Below are positions 21,573 to 31,696 of a stretch of DNA of 64,000 nucleotides, in pieces. How positions within the stretch are numbered: position 1 is the first letter of the stretch; the number at the start of each line of letters is the position of its first letter. The notes under the pieces were generated by a model. It made no database searches, had not been told where the DNA came from, and saw only the letters and a list, made by a program, of their open reading frames with translations. Source of the DNA: Takakia lepidozioides (lineage: Eukaryota; Streptophyta; Takakiopsida; Takakiales; Takakiaceae); contig CM060734.1 of assembly GCA_030704615.1 (NCBI GenBank), positions 28,350,042-28,414,041 of the forward strand, read 5' to 3'. The position numbers and the translations under genes are program-made.

Positions 21573-21700
21573 CTACTCCTGTAGACGCATCTGCTTCCTC
21601 CCCTTTGGCATTGGCCTACGTCCGAAGTACAATTTGCGGAGCTTGCGACGATGTCTCTTCTCTGGTGCACGCACTCCCTCCCTCTTAGGTTCGAGCATAA
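21573..21700 (-). CDS. V ParB-like gene, probable first exon
   Basis: On the minus strand this encodes MLEPKREGVRAPEKRHRRKLRKLYFGRR and ends after QMRLQE. The same exon is at 54702-54940 in Z and, diverged, at 42438-42540 in Y (RPRRKLKPLYYGRQ). A strongly basic start of this kind could be a nuclear localisation or DNA-contact segment. The next open frame starts about 140 bp further on. Confidence 0.5.
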
Positions 21701-22029
21701 GAAGAACAGAGACAGGGAAAAGGGGCAAAGAGTGCAGATGGAAAGGGCGCGAGAGGGGTGACTGAGGAGACACGACAAAAGAAGATGAAACGGCGGTGAT
21801 GCACCACTTGGGTTCGAAAGGGTTGGACGAAAGTATCTCCTCGTGGACTTTGCGGCATTACGAAATTTGAATCATTCAGGGTACGCCTGCCGTCCGAAAA
21901 ACAAACATCATTATCCAACGGTCAGGCTACGCCACCTCATGCCACTTCAGTCAGATAGAGTGCAGACATGTGTCGCAATTCCGTTGCTCCACGTGTTCAC
22001 ATTTCATGGCATTTCCGTCCCAGCATCTG

Positions 22030-23570
22030 ATGAGTTGGAGTGAAAATGCAAATGCGGCGCCGCATTTCCGTTCCACCTTCACATACCTTAGTTGTTGAAC
22101 AGAAATACGGTGCCGCATTTCCGTCCCACATCTCCATGCCTGAGATACAAAAGGGAAATGCGGCGCCGCATTTCCGTTCTGGAATGTCGAAAGATGCGAT
22201 TCGGACGGAAATGCGGCACAACATTTCAGTTCCTGTGGTTCATGATTTTCAATCCGAACAGAAATGCGGTACCGCATTTCCGTTCCACCTTCACATACCT
22301 TAGTTGATGAACGGAATGCCGTGCCACATTTCCGTTCGGGAAACTATAAAGGTCTCACCTGAACGGAAATGCGGTGCCACATTTCTGGTCTGGAAAGTTT
22401 GAAGGTCTCACATGGATGGAACTGGGGCACCGCATTTCCGTTCTAGAATGTCGGAAGATGCGACTCGGACGGAAATGCGGTGCCGCATTTCAGTTCCGAT
22501 GGTTCACGATTTTCAGTCAGAACGGAAATGCGGTACCGCATTTCCGTTCTAGAGAGTATGAAGGTCTCAAACGGACGGAAATGCGGTGCAAAATTTTCGT
22601 CCCTCCGCTCCATGCCTGAGATAGAAAATGAAAATGCGGCGCCGCATTTCCGTTCTAGTATGTCAGAAGGTGCGACTCGGACGAAAATGCGGTGCCGCAT
22701 TTCAGTTCCCGTTGTTCATAATTCTCAATCAGAACAGAAATGCGGTACCGCATTTCCGTTCTAGAGAGTAAGAAGGTCTTAACCGGTCGGAAATGCGCTG
22801 CAGCATTTCCGTCACTCGGCTCCATGCCTCAGATACAAAACGGAAATGCGGCGCCGCATTTTCGTTCTAGAATGTCGGAAGGTGCGTCTCGGACGGAAAT
22901 GCGGTGTCGCATTTCAGTTCCGATGGTTCACGATTTTCAGTCAGAACGGAAATGCGGTACCGCATTTCCGTTCTGGAGAGTATGAAGGTCTTAACCGGTC
23001 GGAAATGCGCTGCAGCATTTCCGTCACTCGGCTCCATGCTTCAGATACAAAACGGAAATGCGGCGCCGCATTTCCATTCTGAAATGTCGGAAGGTGCGAC
23101 TCGGACGGAAATGCGGTGCCGCATTTCAGTTCCGATGGTTCACGATTTTCAGTCAGAAACGGAGATGCGGTACCGCATTTCCGTTCTGGAGAGTATGAAG
23201 GTCTCACCCAGACGGAAATGCAGTGCAGCATTTCTATCCCTCAGCTCCATGCGTCAGATACAAAACGGAAGTGTGGCGCCGCATTTCCATTCTGGTATGT
23301 CGGATGGTGCGACTCGGTTGGAAATGCGGTGCCGCATTTCAGTTCCCGTGGTTCATGATTCTCAATCAGAACGGAAATGCGGTACCGCATTTCCGTTCTG
23401 GAGAGTATAAAGGTTTCCCCCGGACGGAAACTCGGTGCAGGTTTTCCGTCGCACTGGTGCATGACTAAGATGCAAAACGGAAATGCGGTGCCGTATTTCC
23501 GTCCAACAGCAATCGAAAGTATCACTCCGGACGGAAATGCGGAACCTCATTTCCGCATGCAAAACCTGAA
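22030..23570. repeat. V palindrome array, 53-bp period, four-unit higher-order repeat
   Basis: About 29 near-perfect palindromes of the form GGAAATGCGG-YR-CCGC..., one every 53 bp. Core types come in the fixed order GGTGCC, GGTACC, GCTGCAGC, GGCGCC and repeat. The GGTACC cores are at 22268, 22532, 22744, 22956, 23169 and 23381, giving spacings of 264, 212, 212, 213 and 212. The spacers between palindromes are also repeated (GACTCGGAC, GAGAGTATGAAGGTCT). The array lies between the divergently read ParB-like gene and transposase. Short open frames across it are by-products of the repeat. Confidence 0.9.
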
Positions 23571-23945
23571 TGGGTTGCATTGTTCCGAAACAACACAATT
23601 GCGACCTGTCTTGATGAGCACAACTTGGTTGTCTGACCGTTTTAACTAATAGTCCTGGCACTTGTCAGTGCGAACGCTCAGGTCTGCACCGAGAATACTG
23701 CTGGATCCACGCTCAGGAGAAACTGTCAGGAGATGTTATTTCGTCGCCGAATCGGCCATCATTGTCATACTTACTGGCTATGGAATCACACCTCCCACCT
23801 TCATGCATGTAGCTTGAAACAATACTTTCTACTTCAATGTGTGACTTCCAATCGTCGATGGACTCCGCAGATCCACTTACATGCCTGTGAGCCTTGGTCT
23901 GTCGCTATATTGAACCTCGCACTTGTCAACTTCGTGCGGTCTTCG

Positions 23946-26900
23946 ATGGCTCCGAATTCCTACGCTATAGCTTGCTGTCCTCCGCAACTTGGGAGAGCCT
24001 GGATCCCAAACGAGGGAGGACTTTGCAGAGTGACTGAAACTTACATTTGTTCCAAATTCAAGCTCAAACCGGGCACAGTTTATTTGGAAGAAGAAAGGAA
24101 GGATGTTCCTGGACGGGTTGACGAGACCATTGTCGTGCTAGATAACGACGGAGGTTGCGGAATCGAATGGCATGTACCCCCATCAGACACCATCCTGTAC
24201 CGAGCTGTGGGAATGCCCATTCCCTTTCCGAATCAGTCCCTGCCCACACCATCCACAAAGGAGTCCGGAAACCGACAGGCGGCCACTGCCAACAGAGAGG
24301 TATGCAACGATAATCATTCTCGACCTGGACCGTCAAGACCCTCCATAGTTTCTCGCGTGGACATATTCGACATTTCCGACGAGGAAGATGAGTGCATTGA
24401 GGTCCCCATGTTCTCCACACGGTCGTTCAAATCCGACATGGACGTCTCTGCAGGTGCTACGCATGTACCCTCGAGCATAACTCCAACCCGGTCCATTGTG
24501 CAGCTCCTACGGCAACATCACCTCGATGGTTCTCGCTCCGAGCTGGCTGCTCTCGACTATGCCAAATTTCCAGTCAGGAAGGTAACGTGTCTGCCTCCCG
24601 AAGTCGATGGCAATGTCATCTTCGAGTTTCCACCTATTACTTCGTCAAACAAAGCCTCAGGGATGTTAACAGACATGGATCGAAAGCATGACGGACACCC
24701 CTGGTGTGTGACGAAGACCAGTAGCACGAAAATTGCTGATGGTGTTCGTGTACGATACGTCCTTTGTGCGGGGAAGCTGAGGTGCCTCAATCCCGCCTGC
24801 TTCCACTTTCTTTCCAAAGGAGGGCGGAGAAACGAGACAGATTGGACTGGCACAATGCATCATCCATTCATTGTCTCCAGCCAAGCTCCTGCGGGTACTT
24901 TCAAGTGTGCACATTGCAAAGAACCACCGACGTGCATGTCCATGTGCAGAGCCAAGCAATATTACGTAATCCATTTGCTCCCGGACTTGACTAGAGCTTG
25001 CATACACGTTGGGGTCCACTGCCACCCCTTGGCGAGAGGCAACATGCGTGAGGCTGTGCAGGAAGCACACGACATCATAAAAGAGGAGGTGAAATTGAGC
25101 CCCGGAGCCAGACCAAAGCAGATTCAGTTGAAGGCAGCCCACAAGATTGCTCTTGGCAAAATCATGTCTGAAGATGGTTCAGACCGGGTGCCCTTGAACG
25201 AAGAGGAGATGCTTGACCTGTTGGAGTCCGTCTCGCACGTTTGTAGTCCGAATGTGCGGAATCACATCGTATCTTGCAAGCAAGAGTTCGGCCAGGGGTC
25301 GGACATGCACTCAATCCTGGAGGTGAAACGAATGACTGGATATGACTACATCCAAGGTAGCAGGTTTCCAGGGCAAGGCAGTGAATCCGATCGTTGTTAC
25401 ATTTTTAAAATGTCGACGTGTGGACCTGGGAGTGGAGTCGACTTGGTCACTCGCATGACAACTGGAAACTTGTCGAATGCTTGGGTGATGTTTGATAACA
25501 TCAAGCGAATTACAAACCATCAGTGGGTGACTATGGGTGCGCATGTTTATGACTATCACTCCAAGTGGCTCATGACGATTGCAATCTACGAGATGAAAGG
25601 GGAGGACACACAGTCGGAGATGCATCTGTGGGAGGGCATAAACGAGTAGATGGCAAGGACGGGATTGCCAGAGCCCAATTTCAGGGGATTCATGGCAGAC
25701 AACGCTCAGGCCAACTGGGCAGCGGTGCGGCGTGTGTACGGTGAGGACCCCAATGTTCCAATGGAGGGGAAAGAGAGATCCTGTGGATTCCATTGGATGC
25801 AGAGTCTATCTCACTACACTACCAAATTTGTTGCTAGCTCATTCCAGGCTGAACACCGTGTCCTTTGTACGGCGTGGAAGGATGCACCCACATTTGATGA
25901 CGCGGAGGTTAAGTTTGCTATCATCGAGGCTTGGTGGAACACGTCAGGTGCAGTGGAGACAACCAATCTGGGAGCCTTGCACAGCTGGTTGGGGTGGTGG
26001 CATTTCCGGTATCGACAGTTCGGACAGTACATGCGGGAGGTATGATGCTGTCATTTTCGTGCAATTGTCTTTCTATTACGGACCTTTCCATAGGTTCCTC
26101 ACCATTGTTTGTGTCCTTGTAGGAGCGGTGCTTGGATTCCAACACGGACATGCCGAACACGAATATGGCAGAATCAGTGCACTCCTCCTGGCGAGCGTCT
26201 TCTGCCGCACATCTGGTGGACGTAGTGACGGCCACAACGGAGGACATCGAAAGAGCAATCATGCAGCAAGCCACGTACTACAAGTTCCTGAGCGGGAAAC
26301 AATGGGGCTTTGGGCCGGACAGGGATGAATTGTTGGTACGAACAGCTTCGAGGTCGAAGAATCCACTGAAATGGGCGACAGCATTGCGAGAGAAGATCAA
26401 AGGGACGCCTCTGCACCGCAGAGGTGAGCACCTAGAGGGGGAGGTCCGTACTCGCCCTGTGAGGTGGAGGATTGAAGAGGAACCTGGGTGCAAAGAGGAT
26501 TCCTGGAGATCCAACAGGAACATTCAGACAGCACCTCGAGGGCCCGTCATGTTGCCGCACAATGTGTCTTCCAGCAGTGGAAGCCCAAGAAATTCCAGAT
26601 CGCCATCGCCTTCAAGTGGGGATTCCGTGCGAGAAATTCCCACCGCTCGCTTGCCCCAGATTCCGCCCGCTGTTATGCAGTATGGCCAAGCCATTGTGGG
26701 GACGACTGTGTCTGCGTCACAGTGGAGAATTGCTCGCACAAAGCCGTCGTTTTGAGGCAGGTGTTCCGCAATTCGAGTGGATACACGGCAACGTTGTTTA
26801 GAGATGATAAGGAGGAATCCAGATGGTGTTGTCCCTGCTCCTACTTTTACAGGAAGATTTGTCCATGCAAAGTTTGCGGAGGCGACAACCACCCAGTTCT

Positions 26901-27549
26901 GGTTCTGCAGGCACGACATTATGACTTGCGTGTATGGAAAGCCCAAGTACGGCATACAAACAATGCCAGAGGCTTGGTGTGGCCGGTGGAACCAGGCTGC
27001 GATCTGAGTCAGGTTGAGGCCGACGCCCTTACTGCCGCATGATTTCAGATGGTGCAGCGTACTGACGTCCCCAGACAACCATTTCCGCTTCCACAGCCTC
27101 CACCACCGACCTCTATGAGAGCAAGAACAATGGGTACCGACAGCTCTAAGCATCCTACACACCGTTGGGGGAAACCGAAGAGGCGGCGACCTCCCTCAAA
27201 AGTGAACGTGACAAGGATGGGGAATGCACTTCGGATGAGCTGTACAATCCAGAGCTCAACAGAAGTGCCCCCACCAGGCTTCGGGCATGTGTATCAGATG
27301 GCCACGGCAGGCTCAGCTGTTCGCAATGAGGTGTACACCATCACCATTTCAGAATTACCCACCTGCAATTGCACCGACTTCCAGATCATGGCGAGCAAGG
27401 GGGCATCACACTGCCCTTGCAAGCATCTGTACTACGTGTACCTAAAGAGACTCCAGTGTAATTCCACAACTCATCACTTCATACATGCACCAGGGTTGAG
27501 CCCCCAAGAGGTGCACACTCTTCTGAATATGGATCCAAGGGACCAGTGA
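23946..27549 (+). pseudogene. V transposase, MULE-type with SWIM zinc finger
   Basis: Start chosen at ATG 23946 (MAPNSYAIACCPP), matching X (31697) and Z (52800). Order: an acidic N-terminal region; a Cys/His cluster (RCLNPACFHF, CAHC, IHVGVHCH), probably zinc-binding; an RNase H-like DDE core with candidate acidic residues in WVMFDNIKRI and GFMADNAQANW and a CGFHW motif; an intron at about 26041-26122 with GT..AG ends; the NMAESVHSSW block; and a SWIM finger (CNC...CPCKHLYYVYLKRL) near 27370. Defects: TAG for Gln at 25647, TGA near 26755 (shared with Z), and a frame change near 27000. It is the only copy here that keeps the full SWIM finger. Confidence 0.8.
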
Positions 27550-28015
27550 CCTTGGCTTGCGGTCCCAACACTATGGTACGCCCATCCTTTTCGGATAGTA
27601 GAACTGTACTGCTGCAAGTAACTCTGACTCTGGCCACAGAAAGGTCCGACTTATGTCTTGCCTACCAGTAACCTGTTTTGCTCGAATTAAGATAATACTA
27701 TGTCATTCACTCGTGTTTCCACGTGCATGTATTTTTGTGTGTTGGAGGGTTCCTGTTTTTCTGCTCTCCCAAACTTTGCTTTCCTGCCGAATACTCGAAG
27801 ATGACAGAATTGTGCAGACTCTATTGGTTCAATCGCGGCAAAAGGGTCAGCTTCATTCCAATGTTAAGGCATGTAAAACCGCGGAATACTCTATACAGGC
27901 CAGTATGCGACGTCTTTTTGCCGTGGTATACTGGATTTCTCGTTGCATGGTCACTCATTTCCATGAGCGGATCTAAAAAACCATGAGCGGAGTTGTTACT
28001 GGCGACATATCTTCG
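27550..28015 (+). other. V transposase 3' region up to inversion breakpoint
   Basis: No gene. It matches the Z sequence between the transposase and the left end (49250-49430, reversed), including CATGAGCGG subterminal repeats at about 27960-27990. At 28015 the match to Z stops at CGCCGCA and sequence of the ParB-like gene C-terminal exon begins. Confidence 0.65.
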
Positions 28016-28161
28016 CCGCACTGTGTATGCAGACGAAGCAGTTCGATGCATACTGCTTTGTGAAGGAGAACTCGACCTTTGCTTTCCGGAAGGAGGGATT
28101 GTTGGTTGACCCGAATTGTGACCCCATCGATTACGACGTCCTGTAGAGCCCAATGAAGGAC
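28016..28161 (+). pseudogene. V ParB-like gene, C-terminal exon, left piece
   Basis: Matches Z 58671-58790 (an acceptor-like TGTATGCAG, then ACGAAGCAGTT...GATGCATACTG and TTACGACGTCCTGT). It then skips about 600 bp of Z and resumes at GAGCCCAATGAAGGAC, which corresponds to 59405-59420. Element X interrupts it at 28161 and the exon resumes at 35129. Confidence 0.7.
28153..28161 (+). repeat. Left target-site duplication of X
   Basis: ATGAAGGAC before X; the right copy is GTGAAGGAC at 35129-35137. The uninterrupted equivalent in Z (59415-59423) reads GTGAAGGAC once. Confidence 0.85.
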
Positions 28162-28220
28162 GGGGGCTGCTATTTCATGAGCGGCATGAGCATGAGCGGA
28201 AAAAAAAAAAGCATGAGCAG
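28162..28220 (+). repeat. X left terminal inverted repeat and subterminal repeats
   Basis: GGGGGCTGCTATTTCATG followed by AGCGGCATGAGCATGAGCGG and a run of A, then CATGAGCAG. It matches the right ends of V, Y and Z in reverse. Confidence 0.85.
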
Positions 28221-28369
28221 ACCATTGTGAGTCCACGGAAATAGGGTTAGGAGGCACGGAAATAGGGTCATGTGAAGTTGGAATGTGGCACCAGTGGACT
28301 TGAAATGCAACATATTATTGCAAATTTTGTGGCAAGCCACGTCTATACAAGTGTGTTCTAACTGTTATA

Positions 28370-28565
28370 GCCGGAATGGGCACTATTCTCCTACACCCTC
28401 CGAGGAACTTGCCCCACCTTCTTCCTCATCCCCCTCATCCCCCTCATCCTTCGAGCTTTGTGATGCATCAGTTTCACTATGCCTCTCAAAAATCCCGTCC
28501 TCTTGGGGGACTGTCCACCTCACCTCCTGGGAATCTTCTGCATCTTCTCCCCCATCTTCTCCCCC
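28370..28565 (-). pseudogene. X ParB-like gene, acidic C-terminal tail only
   Basis: On the minus strand this reads GGEDAEDSQEVRWTVPQEDGIFERH, then DASQSSKDEGDEGDEEEGG, nearly the same as the end of the Y gene (45230-45362). The rest of the gene is absent, replaced by array sequence. Between it and the X left end is a 3' region shared with Y 45390-45600. Confidence 0.7.
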
Positions 28566-28574
28566 AAATTTTGC

Positions 28575-30415
28575 GCGCCGACCTACCTGGCGGATGGAAA
28601 TCCGGCGCCGGATTTCCATCCATCCGCTCTTCAAATTACCTGCATGACTGGAAAAATGGCGCCGAATTTCCGATTTTGGTGCCAGCCACCCTCGGGACTT
28701 AGCCATTTTCGGTGCCGAAAATGGCTAAGTCCCAGATCTGACTGAGCACCAAACTGGAAAAGTAGCGTTTTTTTTTTTTTTTTTTTTTTTTTTTCGGCGC
28801 CATTTTTCTAGTTCGGGGCCGAAAATGGCTAAGTCCCAGATCTGACTGGGCCCAGAACTGGAAAAATGGCGCCGAATTTCCGATTTTGGGTGCTAGTCAG
28901 ATCTGGGACTTAGCCGTTTTCGGCCTCGAACTGGAAAAATGGCGTTTTTTTTTTTTTTTTTTTTTTTTTTTTTCGGCGCCATTTTTCCAGTTCGGGGCCG
29001 AAAATGGCCAAATCCCAGATCTGACTAGCACCAAAATCGGAAATTCAGCGCCATTTTTCCAGTCATGCAGGTAATTCGAAGAGCAGATGGATATCCGGCA
29101 CCGGAGTAGGTCGGCGCGCAAAATTTCCATCATGCAGGTAATTCAGAGCGCGGATGGATGGAAATCTGGCACCGGATTTCCATCCATCCGCTCTTCGAAT
29201 TACCTCCATGACTGGAAAAATGGCGCCGAATTTCCGATTTTGGTGCCAGTCAGATCTGGGACTTAGCCGTTTTCAGCCCCGAACTGGAAAAATGGCGTTT
29301 TTTTTTTTTTCATTTTTTTTTTCATTTTTTTTTTCATTTTTTCCAGTGCCATTTTTCCAGTTCGGGGCCGGAAATGGCTAAGTCCCAGATCTGACTGGCA
29401 CCAAAATTGGAAATTCGGCGCCATTTTTCCAGTCATGCAGGTAATTCGAAGAGCGGATGGATGGAAATCCGGCGCTGGATTTACATCCGCCAGGTACGTC
29501 GGCGCGCAAAATTTCCATCATGCAGGTAATTCGGAGCGCGGATGGATGAAAATCCGGCGCCGGATTTCCATCCATCCGCTCTTCGAATTACCTCCATGAC
29601 TGGAAAAATGGCGCCGAATTTCCGATTTTGGTGCCAGTCAGATCTCGGACTTAGCCGTTTTCGGCCCCGAACAGGAAAAATGGAGTTTTTTTTTTTTTTT
29701 TTTTTTTTTTTTCTTTTTTTTCTTTTGGCGCCATTTTTCGAGTTCGGGGCTGAAAATGGCTAAGTCCCAGATCTGACTGGCACCAAAATCGGAAATTCGG
29801 CGCCATTTTTCCAGTCATGCAGGTAATTCGAAGAGCGGATGGATGGAAATCCGGCGCCGGATTTCCATCCGCCAGGTAAGTCGGCGCGCAAAATTTTTGT
29901 CTTGCAGGTAATTCGAAGAGCGGATGGATGGAAATCCGGCGCCGGATTTCCATCCGCCACGTAGGTTGGCGCGCAAAATTTCCATCATGCAGGTAATTCG
30001 GAGCGCGGATGGATGGAAATCCGGCGCCGGATTTCCATCCTCCAGGTAAGTCGGCGCTGCAAATTCCGTAGGGCGGCGCGCCAAATTTCCCTCACGCAGG
30101 TAATTCGGAAGCGGATGGATGGAAATCCGGCGCCGAATTTCCATCCAGCAGGTAAGTGGAGTCGCGGATGGATGGAAATCCGGCGCCGTATTTCCATCCA
30201 GCAGGTAAGTGGAATCCCCGATGGATGGAAATCCGGCGCCGTATTTCCATCCTGCTGGTAATTCGAATCCCGGATAGATGGAAATCCGGCGCCGTATTTC
30301 CATCCTGCAGGTAATTCGAATCCCGGATGGATGGAAATCCGGCGCTGAATTTCCATCCAGCAGGTAAGTCGGATCGCTTGCGTATGGATATTCGGCGCCG
30401 AATTTCCATTCACAA
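28575..30415. repeat. X palindrome array on GGCGCC cores, with poly-T tracts
   Basis: Two interleaved palindrome types: GATGGAAATCCGGCGCCGG... and CTGGAAAAATGGCGCCGAA..., joined by a repeated spacer (CAGATCTGGGACTTAGCC). In four units the GGCGCC centre is split by long T runs (about 28768-28794, 28945-28973, 29298-29341, 29685-29727), so both arms remain complementary around a poly-T loop. Open frames through it are shadows of the repeat. Confidence 0.85.
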
Positions 30416-30419
30416 GGTA

Positions 30420-30660
30420 TTTCATCGCTCAGAATTACCTTCCTGCAGGTAATTCTGATTGATGAATTACCTTCCTACAGGTAATTCTGATCGATGGATT
30501 ACCTTCGTGCAGGTAATTCTGAGCGAGGAATTACCTTCCTACCTTCATCGATCAGAATTACCTGCAGGAAGGTAATTCTCAGATCAGAATTACCTGCAGG
30601 AAGGTAATTCATCGATCAGAATTACCTGCAGGAAGGTAATTCTGAGCGATGAAATACCTG
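30420..30660. repeat. X short palindrome array, GAATTACC/GGTAATTC
   Basis: About 10 alternating copies of GAATTACCTTCCTGCAGG and its reverse complement, spaced by CTGATCGATG-type linkers, about 30-40 bp apart. The second half runs in the opposite sense to the first, so the whole block is itself roughly an inverted repeat centred near 30550. Confidence 0.8.
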
Positions 30661-31500
30661 GTGAATGGAAATTCGGCGCCGAATATCCATACGCCAGCGA
30701 TCCGACTTACCTGCTGGATGGAAATTCGGCGCCGGATTTCCATCCGGGGGATGGTCTCTGTCGGAGAGGTGTCGGCCTCTCCGCCGCTCTGTTGGATATT
30801 CGGTGCTGAATTTCCGTCCGAGGGTTAAAATATGACGGCCAGGTGCTGACCTCTCCCCCCTCCCCGACTGCATTGGAACGGCCCCGGATTGAAATTCGGC
30901 GCCGTTTTCCCATCTGGGGAGGTTTTTATGTCGGCCAGTTTTCGGTCTGACCCCCCAACACGACTTCCTTTGGGAGGGCCCGGATGGAAATTCGGTGCCG
31001 AATCTCCATCGAGGGGATGCTCTCTGTCGAACACGTGCCGACCTCTACGCCCGAGGCGACTTCATCCGGGCGTCCCTGTTCGATATTCGGTGCCGAATTT
31101 CCGTCCGGGGGTTGAAATGTGACGGCCAAGTGTCGGCCTCTCCCCCCTCCCCGAGTGCATCCGAACCGCCCCGGATGGAAATTCGGCGCCGTTTTTCCAT
31201 CTGGGGATGTTTTTATGCCGGCCAGTTTTCGGCTTGACCCCCCGACACGACTTCCTTTGGGGGGGCCCGGATGGAAATTCGGCGCCGAATCTCCATCCAG
31301 GGGATGTTCTCTGTCGCACACGCGCCGGCCTCTGCGCCCGAGGCAACTTCATCCGGGCTTCCCCTGTTGGATATTGGGTGCCGAATTTCCATTTGGGGGT
31401 AGTAATGTGACGGCACGGTGCCGGCTTCTCCCCTTCAGCCGTCATCATCCGGACGGCCCCCCACTTTCTGACTGCATACCGTTGGCAGTTATTGCGCAAA
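30661..31500. repeat. X array of about 95-bp units, three-unit higher-order repeat
   Basis: Units carry GGAAATTCGGCGCCGAATTT-like palindromes with a GC-rich linker that includes GGCCGACACCTGG-like text also seen in the Y array. The distinctive CCATCTGGGGA...TTTTTATG linker recurs at about 30910 and 31197, a period of about 286 bp or three units. Confidence 0.8.
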
Positions 31501-31696
31501 GACCAGGGGCCGCATTCCGGAGACAAGGTTCATTAACACTCTGACTGTGGATTTTTGAGATAGTTGGCTCCCTGGATTTGGATCAGGCTTCGTCGCTCGG
31601 ACAAATCGGCATCGCATTCATTCCCATCGCTGCATCCCCCTTCTACCAGGGAGCTTCCCCGCACGCCATCCTGGCAGTCTTGTGTGCACATCTCCC

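Noticed and set aside
22040-23410. Open frames of 80-170 codons with repeated EMRCRISV-type text
   Set aside because: They are translations of the 53-bp palindrome array, occur on both strands, and follow the DNA repeat rather than any protein constraint.
22030-23570. CRISPR-like array (palindromic repeats with spacers)
   Set aside because: The spacers repeat every four units, there are no cas genes, and the context is a eukaryotic transposon; this is a higher-order tandem repeat.
29815-30425. Open frames with RRRISIHP repeats in X
   Set aside because: By-products of the GATGGAAATCCGGCGCCGG repeat, not genes.
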